DNA of 64,000 bases, from NCBI GenBank assembly GCA_910574995.1, contig CAJTCS010000001.1, positions 682,001 to 746,000 on the forward strand, in the 5' to 3' direction. Position numbers and translations under genes: made by a program. The notes below the pieces were generated by a model that saw only the letters and a program-made list of their open reading frames with translations, had not been told where the DNA came from and did no database searches. The DNA comes from Oscillospiraceae bacterium. GTDB lineage: Bacteria; Bacillota; Clostridia; Oscillospirales; Acutalibacteraceae. Positions 8,336-16,838 of the stretch are shown one piece after another; the stretch's first letter is position 1, and each line of letters begins with the position of its first letter.

Positions 8336-9045
8336 ATGTGTAAAACAACAAAAATCATTGCCGTCTGCAACCAAAAGGGCGGCGTAGGCAAGACCGTCAC
8401 CACTGTGAACTTAGGCGTTGGCCTGGCCCAACAGGGCAGGCGCGTCCTGCTGGTGGACGTTGACCCTCAAGGGTGAGCGAGCGCCGGTGGCGCTCTGGTG
8501 CGAACTGACCGAGCCGGCAGGCGAGACCGCTTACCGCCAGCCTTGGCTTCCACCAGCCAGACCGGATCGAGAAAACACTTTCCACAGTGCTGGGTGAGAT
8601 CGTCCAGCAAAAGCCCTTTGACCCAGCCGGGTACATCCTGCACCAGGACGAAGGGGTTGACCTGCTGCCCGCCAACATCGACCTTGCTATGGTGGAAATG
8701 AACCTGGTGGGCGTCATGGGCCGGGAAACGGTTTTGCGGGAGCTTCTGGAAGCCGTGCGCGGCCAGTACGATTACATCCTGTTGGACTGCTGCCCGTCCT
8801 TGGGCACCCTCACCGCCAACGCCTTAACAGCGGCGGACGAAGTGATTATCCCCATACTGGCCCACTATCTGTCCATTAAGGGCCTGGAGCAGCTTCTAGC
8901 CACCATCGGGCTGGTGCGGCGCAAATTCAATCCCAGCCTGCAAATCTCCGGCATCCTTATCACTATGGCGAATATGCGCACCGCTTATTCCCGGGACATT
9001 GTAGCCCTGCTGCGGGATAATTACGGGGACAAGCTGCGTATCTCT
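8336..9045 (+). pseudogene. ParA/Soj-type ATPase, disrupted
   Basis: The N-terminus [20 protein letters not shown] has the deviant Walker A box of ParA. The frame stops at 8474-8476, directly after [10 protein letters not shown]. It resumes at about 8532 in another frame as ASLGFHQPDRIEKTLSTVLG, and continues through DYILLDCCPSLGTLTANALT to SRDIVALLRDNYGDKLRISF. About 60 foreign bases (roughly 8473-8532) sit where DLT is expected. After about 9045 the normal ParA C-terminus is absent. The gene is doubly broken. Its parB partner is missing, consistent with a decayed plasmid-like or integrative element. Confidence 0.8.
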
Positions 9046-9205
9046 TTCACTCCTTGGCGTACCTCCAGGAATTGGTGTTCCATGTTAATATCTCTGTTAG
9101 TCAATCCGAGCAGCTCGACTGTACGAAACCCGGTATAGAGCAAACACCTTCACAGTGGAACAAAATCGAAAGATTGGGAGTACCACTCAACAAGCTAAAA
9201 TGCAT

Positions 9206-9664
9206 TCAGTACAAATTTCCGTTCTTATCGCAAGAAACACTTGCACTGCGGGTAGTTTGAACTAAATCATATTTTACCGTTCCAGTGGCAATTGCCGTGT
9301 TGCCAGAAGTATAAGCATTTTTGCTAACAAATTTGGCATTGGTATTATACATGCTGACAGTTGCAGTCGCACTAGTTGCTGAAGAGGTTGTGCCATCGTA
9401 TGTGAAAGAACCATCAACAGTAACTTTCCAAATCGCAGTCCCATTTGCGTTCTTGTATGTTGCAGAAGCGTACCCTGACTTTCCGCTACGGGGTTGGATT
9501 GCACACTCATATACCTCTGAGACAATGAAATCACCATTGTCAAGCAACTCAACACTACGTTTTATTAGAATATCTTCCGGTTCTACAGCAAACGCCAATA
9601 TAGAACTTAATGATAAAAATAAGACGCAGCAAAGAATAAGAGAAATAACTTTTTTCATAATCAA
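9206..9664 (-). CDS. Small secreted protein of unknown function
   Basis: A 152-residue protein with a clear signal peptide (MKKVISLILCCVLFLSLSSI, then LAFA before VEPEDI). The mature part is rich in Thr/Ser/Ala (TSSATSATATVSMYNTNAKF) with a CDKNGNLY end, and looks like an exported beta-rich protein. The TTG at 9664 has GGAG six bases upstream; an ATG at 9658 is the alternative. It follows padR and a HAAS-type gene on the same strand, so it may have been the regulated product of that unit. The family is not known to me. Confidence 0.65.
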   Translation of the reverse strand: MIMKKVISLILCCVLFLSLSSILAFAVEPEDILIKRSVELLDNGDFIVSEVYECAIQPRSGKSGYASATYKNANGTAIWKVTVDGSFTYDGTTSSATSATATVSMYNTNAKFVSKNAYTSGNTAIATGTVKYDLVQTTRSASVSCDKNGNLY

Positions 9665-9691
9665 CTTACACTCCTTTTAACAGAAATTCAC

Positions 9692-10105
9692 TCAGTATAC
9701 ACGGTCAGCGTCTAGTTCTGGGGGAGATGTTCCCTCCTGTGGGGTTTCATATGCGGTTCCACCATGTGTATACAAATACACGTCATAAACATGATAACCA
9801 AAAAGTAAAAGCACAACTAATGCCAACACAGTAACTACTACTTTTATAAATGTCAAAGTCCGTTTTGAAAGCCGTACTCTCCTTTGCAGTTCATTGTTGG
9901 AGAGTGTGTTTAAGAAACTGGATGCAATCTCGTCAGGAGAACCAAAGCAAGCTATAACATCATGAATGGTAGCCCGAGGTCGTTCCTCTAGGAAAGCGCC
10001 AATATTCCCACGCAGTTCCTCGATAAACTGGAATCACCTACGTTTGGAACAAGCTGTTAATTTGTGATAGACCTCCTTCAGATAATTCTCAAGTTCTGCT
10101 GTCAA
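9692..10105 (-). pseudogene. HAAS/DUF1700-like membrane protein with an in-frame stop
   Basis: This frame starts at a TTG overlapping the padR stop (TTGA) and runs 138 codons to TGA at 9692. It encodes TAELENYLKEVYHKLTACSK and, after the stop, ERPRATIHDVIACFGSPDEI, then a membrane helix (VVVTVLALVVLLLFGYHVY). This is the HAAS layout usual downstream of PadR regulators. A TGA interrupts it at codon 24 (after SKRR), probably a CGA to TGA change. The coupling and otherwise open frame suggest recent inactivation. Confidence 0.7.
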
Positions 10106-10452
10106 CGATTGATGCCTCCTTCCGCGTTTTTGAAGACATTTATTATCCCGGTCTGAATCAGTTCTCGTTCCGCTATCCGCGTCTGCAGATAGTCCCTACC
10201 CACTGGAGTCAAGCTATAGTAAACCCGGCTCATCCGCTGACGCTTGCCGATGATCTCGACGCGATCCGTGATGTATCCCTTATCGGTAAGCCTGTAAAGA
10301 ATTGGATACAGTGACCCGCCCTGCACCGCAAGAATATCTTCGCTGAGCGAGTTGATTAACTTCATAATATTGTAGGCGTACAACTCACCCTGCTGAAGCA
10401 AGAATAGGACAAGGATCTCGATAATACTTTTATCATAAATTGTATGTGCCAT
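10102..10452 (-). CDS. PadR-family transcriptional regulator
   Basis: A 116-residue protein with the PadR winged helix: LVLFLLQQGELYAYNIMKLI, then GSLYPILYRLTDKGYITDR and RVYYSLTPVGRDYL. PadR proteins of this size typically repress their own operon and a membrane or transport partner. Here the partner is the coupled HAAS gene, now interrupted. GGAAGGAGTG lies ahead of the ATG at 10452. It may respond to membrane stress or a small ligand, which the sequence does not show. Confidence 0.85.
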   Translation of the reverse strand: MAHTIYDKSIIEILVLFLLQQGELYAYNIMKLINSLSEDILAVQGGSLYPILYRLTDKGYITDRVEIIGKRQRMSRVYYSLTPVGRDYLQTRIAERELIQTGIINVFKNAEGGINR

Positions 10453-10736
10453 GACTCACTCCTTCCTTTGACAAAATGCGAGTTGAGTTTTTTGGGTCAC
10501 ACCTAGTGTATGTGTGGAGAGATCTAATTTAAAAAACACTCTCGGTTACTGTATTGATTGTAATATATTTTGAGAAGAAAATAAATATCTATAAATTATA
10601 AATATTATGTTTATAATCAGATATAATTATGGTATTATAGCATTGACATATATTTCACAAGCATGTTACCTGTTCGTATCCTAAAGCTAATCGTTTTCCA
10701 TATCACAAAATTTATAAAATTAATTTATTAATCTAT

Positions 10737-10780
10737 GTTAGCAGGAGCAATGCAATTAACGCTGCGCTACTCCTGCTAAC
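10737..10780. terminator. 11-bp stem hairpin in the 10.45-10.95 kb gap
   Basis: GTTAGCAGGAG (10737-10747) pairs perfectly with CTCCTGCTAAC (10770-10780). The surrounding 10453-10950 is AT-rich and otherwise has no gene I can support. A short reverse-strand reading with a hydrophobic stretch near 10820-10940 lacks a start. Confidence 0.5.
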
Positions 10781-10954
10781 TGTAATTAATTCTATTTGCT
10801 TTTCTCTTAAACTCTTGTTAGTTTTTTAACGATATAGTAGCAAATCCGCAAAATAGCGGTGGCGGCAATAGAAACGAAAGCCAAGAAAATAGAATCCAAT
10901 TTGCTATATCTGGTGATAATTCCACAGAAACAAGCAACACCTGAACACGCGACA

Positions 10955-11072
10955 TTACTTCATGGTTGGAAATAAAACTACATCTCGCAAACTTGGCTCA
11001 TCGCAGAAGAGCGCCACTAACCGATCAATCCCTATTCCTACACCGGACATTGGTGGCATACCATGCTTGATC
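10955..11072 (-). pseudogene. lysS: Lysyl-tRNA synthetase C-terminal fragment
   Basis: The reverse strand reads [20 protein letters not shown], then [17 protein letters not shown] and a stop at 10955. GVGIGIDR is motif 3 of class II aminoacyl-tRNA synthetases, and this ending is typical of LysRS. Only about 37 residues remain. The sequence upstream (about 11090-11220) reads as unrelated protein, so this is a scrap left by rearrangement rather than a working second lysS. Confidence 0.7.
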
Positions 11073-11243
11073 TCGAATACTATAGGCTTTTTCCAAACCG
11101 CTACTATAAATTGATCGTATATTGATTAATCTTGCCTTTTCTGCCTTCTCGGTTTCCTCTCGCTGGAGTGCCAAGACATACTCGCGTTCTGCTTCGTCGT
11201 TATTATACCGTAAGGGCACACATTCACCAGCAATCTTCTCTCC

Positions 11244-11384
11244 TACGGCGCGGCCCTCAAGGATGTGCAGGAGCTGTTCGGACACTCGGATGTCAACACG
11301 ACCATGAACATCTACGCCCACGCCACCAGGGAGGCAAAGCGTTCCAGCGCAAGGCTTCTGGACAAGGTTGTGAGCAGCGGCTGA
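11244..11384 (+). pseudogene. Tyrosine recombinase C-terminal fragment
   Basis: The forward frame reads YGAALKDVQELFGHSDVNTT, then MNIYAHATREAKRSSARLLD and stops at 11384. LFGHSDVNTTMNIYAH contains the histidine box and the catalytic tyrosine of phage/transposon integrases. The N-terminal 85 percent of the protein is missing. The sequence differs from the three integrase fragments elsewhere in the window, so it marks another lost element. Confidence 0.75.
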
Positions 11385-11539
11385 CGAGGTTTTCCCTTAA
11401 ATTTTCTCATAAGGGAAAAATAAAGGGAAAAGGGCAGGTGGGCAAGCCTCAAAAGCCTTGAAAACACTGGCTTTCCGGGGGATAGAGGCCCTGTTGATTG
11501 ACAAATGGGAATTTGAACGATTGACGGCTTTGCGCCGCA

Positions 11540-11733
11540 CAGGCTATTTTGGACCCGAAAACGGGCAAAAAAATTTTGCAATCCCATTTTGCGAGATTGC
11601 AAAATTTACACCAATATGCAAGTGGTTTTCCGAAAAAAACCTAGTATTTAAGCCGTTTCCCGGAGTTTTCCACATTTTTTCATGTTGAAAAGTAGGCCCG
11701 TCCTGGGTTTTGCAGGTCTCTTGAAAACTTACA
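11540..11733 (-). mobile_element. Solo left end of a Mu-like element
   Basis: Read in reverse from 11733 this begins TGTAAGTTTTCA. It follows the first ~190 bases of the Mu-like element at 28855 closely, sharing AACCCAGGACGGGCCTA, TTTTCAACATGAAAAAATG, CGGGAAACGGCTTAAATACT and the hairpin arms around ATTTTGCAATC. Similarity fades near 11540. The end abuts a broken oxidoreductase gene at 11734. It is the remains of another insertion of the same element family. Confidence 0.8.
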
Positions 11734-11735
11734 CA

Positions 11736-12125
11736 CGCCACCCCATGGCGGACTGGTGGGCGCGGATGCCCACACCGGTTCAGTAGGCACCGTCAATGCC
11801 GCTGGGGACAGGGGCCCGGTTCTCTAAAATGCTTCGAACGAACTCATGGACCAAGTGGGGATGCCCCCCCCCCCGTGGCCTCCACTTTGGAGGAGCGCCA
11901 GGTGGGGATTGCTGTCATCGTACACCGTTTGCCGGGTAAAGCGCCCGATCTCCGCGGGTAGACGGTCTGCATAGTTGGGGATTTCGATACGTTCTTCCGT
12001 CACCAGCCCGCCCCGGCCATAGCCGTTCATCACATGCTCAGCATTGGGGTCGAACGCCATGGAGAACAGTACAGATCCTTCACATACAGGCATTCCCGCA
12101 TTTCCTCCAGCCTGCGCCAAACTCT
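11736..12125 (-). pseudogene. Gfo/Idh/MocA-type oxidoreductase, C-terminal remnant
   Basis: The reverse strand reads MAFDPNAEHVMNGYGRGGLV, later ADRLPAEIGRFTRQTVYDDS. After a frame change at a run of C (about 11867-11875) it reads GHPHLVHEFVRSILENRAPV, then PSGIDGAY, a TGA where Trp is expected, and TGVGIRAHQSAM. H-P-H-L-V-H-E-F-V is characteristic of Gfo/Idh/MocA (GH109-like) C-termini. It carries a frameshift and a nonsense codon, and ends where the Mu-like end begins (11733). The N-terminal NAD-binding domain is absent. Confidence 0.7.
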
Positions 12126-12209
12126 CATGGGAGCTTACTTGGTTACAGGTCGTATTAGATGGGCATACTATGGCACTGCGTTCACTTGCGCTGGCCCACG
12201 GATAGGCCC

Positions 12210-14288
12210 CTATTCTTCCACACGCACGATCAATTTAGAGGCGTGAACGCCGCCGTGGTACAGGGTGTTTTCCGCCACCACGGTAGCTGTGCTGTTATAG
12301 CCCTCCCGGGTGTTGCTGTTGGGGAAGATAAAATTCTCCGCTCCAGAGGTCACAGTCACCCGGATGCGGTGTCCCTTGCGGAAGCAGTTAGACAGCTTGG
12401 TGGTGCGGATCTTCAGGCAGGCGATTTCCCCTTCTTCCAGGAACTCTGCTTTCTCAAATCCGTTGCGGTACCGGGCGCTAAGCACCCCGTCCGCCAGTTT
12501 GATGGAACGGCCGTTCTCGTCCACATCGGTGACCCGCACCACAAAGTCCGTATCCGGGGCGTCAGAGGAGATATATAACTCCGCTATCATATCCCCGGTG
12601 ATGGTCACGTCCCCGGGGAGGGGCGGCGTGGTGTAACAGAGGACGTCCTGCCGCTGCTCCTCCTGTGTGTAATCCTCGGGGACTTCCAGCTCGTTCTCCG
12701 ACATATCCACAATATGGGTGGCAGGATCCTGTGGGTCATAGCGGTAGCTATCCCTGCCCTCCTGTGCCGGGGCCTGCCAAGTGAGGCGCCCATCTTCAGA
12801 GGAAGTGTTGGCATGGCCGGAACTGGTCAGGTACAGCGCCCGTTCTACCGTGGCGGGGACCGGCCAATTCTCCGCGGTCTTCCACTGCTCCTGGCCCAAG
12901 GTGTAGTACTCCACAGGGGCTTCCCGATCCACGCCATTCTCCACGCCCTTTAAGTACCGCTCGAACCACCGGAAGTAGAGCAGATCCAAGTCGAAGCGCA
13001 AAGCCTGGCTGCCAAAGGACACCCCGTGCATATCGTACTTGCTGTTGCCACTGTGCTGCCAGGGTCCCAGGATGACTTTCCGCTTCTCTGCGGGGAAGTC
13101 GTGGACCAGCTCCAGCGCCTGGGTGGTGCCCATGCCGTTGTCGTCAAACCAGCCGGACTGGATCAGCGCTGGGATCTGGGCTCCCTGAGAGCGCGCCTGC
13201 CAGTCGGAACGGCTCCAGAACCCATCGTTGTCCCGGGGCTGGAACCACTGGCCCAGGAACGGGACTTCGTAGCCTAAGGCTTTCTTAGGAATATCCGACA
13301 GGGGCCGGATGCGCAGTACCTCCTGCCAATCATCCCGCTCCATAAGCTCTGGTTTAAAAGCCTTTTGGGACACGGCGAAAGCCCAGGCCAGCATCCCGGA
13401 GTTGAGGGACCCGCCCCTCCGGGGCACATCGACGAAAGCACTGCCGGCGCACACCACGCTGATGAGGGCTTTCAGGTGGGGGTTGCCGCTGGCCGCAGCG
13501 GCCCATTGGACGTACCCCAGGTAGGAGCCGCCCACCATGCCCACACTGCCGGAGGACCATGGTTGGGCGGCAATCCAGTTCAGGGTGTCGTCCCCATCCT
13601 CTACCTCATAGTAATTGGGGATCCACTCCCCATCGCTTTTGTTGCGGCCACGCACGTCCTGGATGACCACGGCATAGCCCCGCTGCACATAGCGGTAGTA
13701 GGCCTCGCGGCCATCCTCTTTCCCATAGGGGGTGCGCACCAGTACCGCCGGGACCTTCTCCGCACCGGCGGGCAGGTACACGTCGGTGGACAGGGCCACC
13801 CCATCCCGCATGGGCACGCCAAAGGCGCCGGCATAGGTCACGGCAAAGAACTTCTCCTCCGGCCAAGCCTTACGCCACTGCCGCAGGAGGGTGCGCTCCT
13901 CAAAGCCCTCCCGCACCAGCAGGGTCACCATCTCCCGGGAAGGGCAGTACACAGCGATAAGCTCCCCGTCCTCCATCTGTTTGTTGCAGGGGAACTTCAC
14001 ATCCCGCTGGAGATAGTGGACGCCATCTTCGCTGGTATACCGCTCCCCCGCCGCCTGAAATTCCCCCTTGCCGCAAAGGGCCTGGGCATACTCCCCAGCA
14101 TGTTCCGCCAGGGCGAGAAAGTCCATTTTCAAAAAGGACTTATATTCCCCCGAAATCTCCGACGTTATGGGCTCCCAGCCCCCCAGGCTTCCCGTGCATA
14201 CATCCAGACGGCGGATACGGGGAGCCCCAGGGACAAAATCCAGCTTGCCGTACAGGATGCCCGACACATACAAATCAAAAACAGCCAT
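12210..14288 (-). CDS. CocE/NonD-family hydrolase (S15 X-Pro peptidase-like)
   Basis: A 692-residue cytoplasmic protein. Residues 1-150 form an N-terminal extension. The alpha/beta-hydrolase domain follows (MRDGVALSTDVYLPAG, then AVLVRTPYGK), with the nucleophile elbow GGSYLG (Ser255), acid GWFDD (Asp382) and histidine GPWQHSG (His412). The C-terminal jelly roll covers about 440-690 (YYTLGQEQWKTAENWPVPA). The family hydrolyses X-Pro dipeptides, cocaine-like esters or acylated amino compounds. It ends a reverse-strand unit with a DUF819 membrane protein and a dipeptide epimerase, which favours a peptide or amino-acid ester substrate. No signal peptide is seen. Confidence 0.85.
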   Translation of the reverse strand: MAVFDLYVSGILYGKLDFVPGAPRIRRLDVCTGSLGGWEPITSEISGEYKSFLKMDFLALAEHAGEYAQALCGKGEFQAAGERYTSEDGVHYLQRDVKFPCNKQMEDGELIAVYCPSREMVTLLVREGFEERTLLRQWRKAWPEEKFFAVTYAGAFGVPMRDGVALSTDVYLPAGAEKVPAVLVRTPYGKEDGREAYYRYVQRGYAVVIQDVRGRNKSDGEWIPNYYEVEDGDDTLNWIAAQPWSSGSVGMVGGSYLGYVQWAAAASGNPHLKALISVVCAGSAFVDVPRRGGSLNSGMLAWAFAVSQKAFKPELMERDDWQEVLRIRPLSDIPKKALGYEVPFLGQWFQPRDNDGFWSRSDWQARSQGAQIPALIQSGWFDDNGMGTTQALELVHDFPAEKRKVILGPWQHSGNSKYDMHGVSFGSQALRFDLDLLYFRWFERYLKGVENGVDREAPVEYYTLGQEQWKTAENWPVPATVERALYLTSSGHANTSSEDGRLTWQAPAQEGRDSYRYDPQDPATHIVDMSENELEVPEDYTQEEQRQDVLCYTTPPLPGDVTITGDMIAELYISSDAPDTDFVVRVTDVDENGRSIKLADGVLSARYRNGFEKAEFLEEGEIACLKIRTTKLSNCFRKGHRIRVTVTSGAENFIFPNSNTREGYNSTATVVAENTLYHGGVHASKLIVRVEE

Positions 14289-14324
14289 TGCTTTCCTACC
14301 TTTCGTCTTATTTAAGGCATAGGG

Positions 14325-15500
14325 TTATCCCCCTACAATCGCCCGTATCGCATAGGCAACGGAAATGCCCACATAATTCCCCAAGGCCCCTGCCAAAACG
14401 CCCATGAGCAGGCCAATGTTGATGAGAACCTTCCACTGGGCACCGGAAGCCACCAGCGCCGCAGTGGGGCCGTCGGAGATGCAGCCCACGATGGACAGCA
14501 GCACATACTCAAAGCGAATCTTCAGGAGCCGTGTGATGAGCAGGTGCAGCAGGCAGCTGAACAAGATCACGCAGAAGCAGAATAGGGTGATGTAGAAGGT
14601 AGAACCAAAGAATTGCATCAGATCTACGGCGAAGCCGATGGTGCTGAGGAACAGCAGGGCCACAAACAGCCCCAAGTCGAAATTTCCCCGGAGCTTCCGC
14701 ACCGCAGGCACTTGGGCCAGAAGGATGGAGAATGTGGTGATGAGCAAGATGCGGCCCGCGCTGCGGAAGTCTTCCCCGAACACCATGTTAGAGATCAGGG
14801 TGGAGACCCACACCGTGCCGAAGCCAATGGCAAGCAGGCAGGCGATCTCCAGGATAGACCATTCCTTCGAGGCCATCAGTTCCTCGTGATCCCCCTCCCC
14901 CAACAGCTCTTCCTGGGACATATCGTAGGGCCACAGCTTTTTCAGCTTCTTGGAACCTTTGTAGATAGCGGGGACCGCGAACATAAAGATCATCGTGGGG
15001 ATGCCTACCACATAGTCCGCAGCGTTGGCCGAAGCGATGGTGGTCTTGGCCGCGTTCAGGCCCACCGCGATAGCGGTCAGGTTGGAGCTGCCCCCCGTAT
15101 AAGTGCCCACAAACATACCGGACACCCTCCATCCCTCATCGATCTTCCCGGCAAACACCACGCCAAACACCAGCGCCACCAAACACACACTGCACACGGC
15201 GGAGATCAGGGCGATTACCGGCTCTTTGGTTAGCTTGCGCATTTGGCGCAGGTCCAGGCTTAACAGGCAGATGGATACCGACAGCGGCACACAGTAGCTG
15301 CTGACAGCGTCGTAAGTGGCGCTGGAGGTGGGCACGACTTTCAGGTTAGAAAGCACAATGCCCGTTACAATGACAGTCAGCGCCGGGCCCAGCGTCTTAA
15401 AGACCTTGAACCGCTGCAGCCACAGCCCCAAGGCCACCACTCCGAAAATAACGAACAACAGGGCCCCCTCCGACGAGAACAATGTCCCGTTCATACACAT
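14325..15500 (-). CDS. DUF819 (YjcL-type) integral membrane protein
   Basis: A protein of about 391 residues with roughly ten membrane helices. It starts MCMNGTLFSSEGALLFVIFG and has conserved patches GMFVGTYTGGSSNLTAIAVG and SIVGCISDGPTAALVASGAQ, both typical of DUF819 proteins. The start at 15500 has AAAGGGG about 4 bases upstream. DUF819 proteins lie widely beside dipeptide epimerases and peptidases, as here, and are suspected transporters of peptide-derived compounds. Direction and substrate are unproven. Confidence 0.8.
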   Translation of the reverse strand: MCMNGTLFSSEGALLFVIFGVVALGLWLQRFKVFKTLGPALTVIVTGIVLSNLKVVPTSSATYDAVSSYCVPLSVSICLLSLDLRQMRKLTKEPVIALISAVCSVCLVALVFGVVFAGKIDEGWRVSGMFVGTYTGGSSNLTAIAVGLNAAKTTIASANAADYVVGIPTMIFMFAVPAIYKGSKKLKKLWPYDMSQEELLGEGDHEELMASKEWSILEIACLLAIGFGTVWVSTLISNMVFGEDFRSAGRILLITTFSILLAQVPAVRKLRGNFDLGLFVALLFLSTIGFAVDLMQFFGSTFYITLFCFCVILFSCLLHLLITRLLKIRFEYVLLSIVGCISDGPTAALVASGAQWKVLINIGLLMGVLAGALGNYVGISVAYAIRAIVGG

Positions 15501-15524
15501 GATCCCCTTTCTATTATCCCACAA

Positions 15525-16598
15525 TTAAAAGTCAAAGTCCAGGCCCAACCCGGGTTTGTCCGACAGGGTGTACACCCCGCCCTCCACAGTGAAGCCGCCG
15601 GGCATACCCATCTCCGGATCTACGGCATACATAAAGCTGTCGCAGTCAGCCTCCGTAATATTGGACTTGGCCGCCACCAGGGCCACCCCTGCGGCGATGG
15701 CCACCTTGGTCTCCAGCATACAGCCCACCATGCACTGGACGTGGTTTGCCTCGGCCACGGCGTTGATCTTTTCCGCCGGGTACAGGCCGCCGCACTTCAT
15801 CAGCTTGATATTCAGGATGTCCGCAGCCTCCAGCCGGCAGGCCCTGGCGGCGTCTACAGGGGAGTGGATGGACTCGTCCAGCATGATCTTCATGTCCACC
15901 TTAGAGCGCACCAGGCGGGCGCCCTCCATGTCCCACCAGGGCAGGCACTGCTCTACAGCCTCTACCCCCAGTTTCTCAAACGCTTTCAGGGTGCGGACCG
16001 CGTCGCCCACGGTGTAACCCTGGTTGGCGTCCACCCGCAGGCGCACACCGGGGCCCACCGCCTCCCGGATGAGGGTGAGGGCCCGGATGTCGTCCTGGGG
16101 GCAGATGCCGGCCTTCACCTTTAAAATGGTGAACCCGTTTCGCTCTACCCGTTCCCTGGCCTCCTGGGCCATGAGCTCCGGCTGATCGATGCCGATGGTC
16201 ATGTCGGTGACGATCTGGTTCTGGCCGCCCCTCAGCACCTTGTACAGGGGCTGGCCCATCACCTTGCCCCGGATGTCATACAGGGCGATGTCCACCGCAG
16301 CCTTGGCCGCAGTATTGCCGCTGACGAGATTGTCCATCATCTGGTGGATGCCCTCTATGTCCATGGGATCCCGGCCCATAAGCCCCTGCTGAAAGAGCTT
16401 TAAGACCTCTACCACTGTGCTGGCGTTCTCGCCGGTGACAGGTTCGAAGGGCGCCGCCTCGCCGATGCCCCAGACCCCCTCGTCGGTGATGAGCTTCACC
16501 AGCACGTTGACGGAGTGGTCCTGCACGGCAAAGGCAATGCGGAAAGGCTTTTTTAAAGGTATCTTAACGAGCTCTACTTTCATGTCTGTAAGTTTCAT
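15525..16598 (-). CDS. Dipeptide epimerase (enolase superfamily)
   Basis: A 357-residue protein. The N-terminal capping domain is followed by a TIM barrel with the MLE/AEE-type catalytic set: the LKVKAG lysine pair (Lys160, Lys162), metal ligands in RVDANQG (Asp190), VEQCLP (Glu216) and DES (Asp241), and NIKLMKCGG (Lys265/268). This set fits L-Ala-D/L-Glu-type and related dipeptide epimerases; muconate cycloisomerase or N-succinylamino-acid racemase are alternatives. Exact specificity cannot be read. GGAGGAGG precedes the ATG at 16598. It is the first gene of the three-gene unit and diverges from the XRE-cupin regulator. Confidence 0.85.
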   Translation of the reverse strand: MKLTDMKVELVKIPLKKPFRIAFAVQDHSVNVLVKLITDEGVWGIGEAAPFEPVTGENASTVVEVLKLFQQGLMGRDPMDIEGIHQMMDNLVSGNTAAKAAVDIALYDIRGKVMGQPLYKVLRGGQNQIVTDMTIGIDQPELMAQEARERVERNGFTILKVKAGICPQDDIRALTLIREAVGPGVRLRVDANQGYTVGDAVRTLKAFEKLGVEAVEQCLPWWDMEGARLVRSKVDMKIMLDESIHSPVDAARACRLEAADILNIKLMKCGGLYPAEKINAVAEANHVQCMVGCMLETKVAIAAGVALVAAKSNITEADCDSFMYAVDPEMGMPGGFTVEGGVYTLSDKPGLGLDFDF

Positions 16599-16761
16599 AA
16601 ATACCGCCTCCTCCAATTTTCACTTATTTTACTATTTTTAAAATTATTCGTCAAGTATATTTTTGAAATATTTAATTTTTCCGGTTTTTTTGCGCATATA
16701 CTAAAAATTTTAAAAGGTAACCCTAAGCACAATTTCAGTTATAGCATAAAATCCGGCGTCA

Positions 16762-16790
16762 TTGACGCAGTCTGACACCCATGATATAAT
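16762..16790 (+). promoter_or_regulatory. Sigma-A-type promoter of the XRE-cupin regulator
   Basis: TTGACG (16762-16767), a 17-base spacer and TATAAT (16785-16790), 49 bases ahead of the ATG at 16839. The intergenic region 16599-16838 also holds the start of the divergent epimerase operon, so a regulator site is likely here. Confidence 0.7.
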
Positions 16791-16838
16791 GAATAAAAAA
16801 AAGAGGTATTTTCACCATTGTGAAACGGGAGGCGCCAT

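Noticed and set aside
8473-8532. Group II intron or IStron in parA
   Set aside because: The insert is only about 60 bases and shows no domain V or intron boundary motifs that I can recognise.
10955-11072. A functional second lysyl-tRNA synthetase
   Set aside because: Only the last ~37 codons exist and the upstream sequence is unrelated.
13365-14315. 316-codon forward frame opposite the CocE hydrolase
   Set aside because: GC-rich antisense shadow; His/Gly-rich translation without domains, and the reverse strand carries a full catalytic triad.
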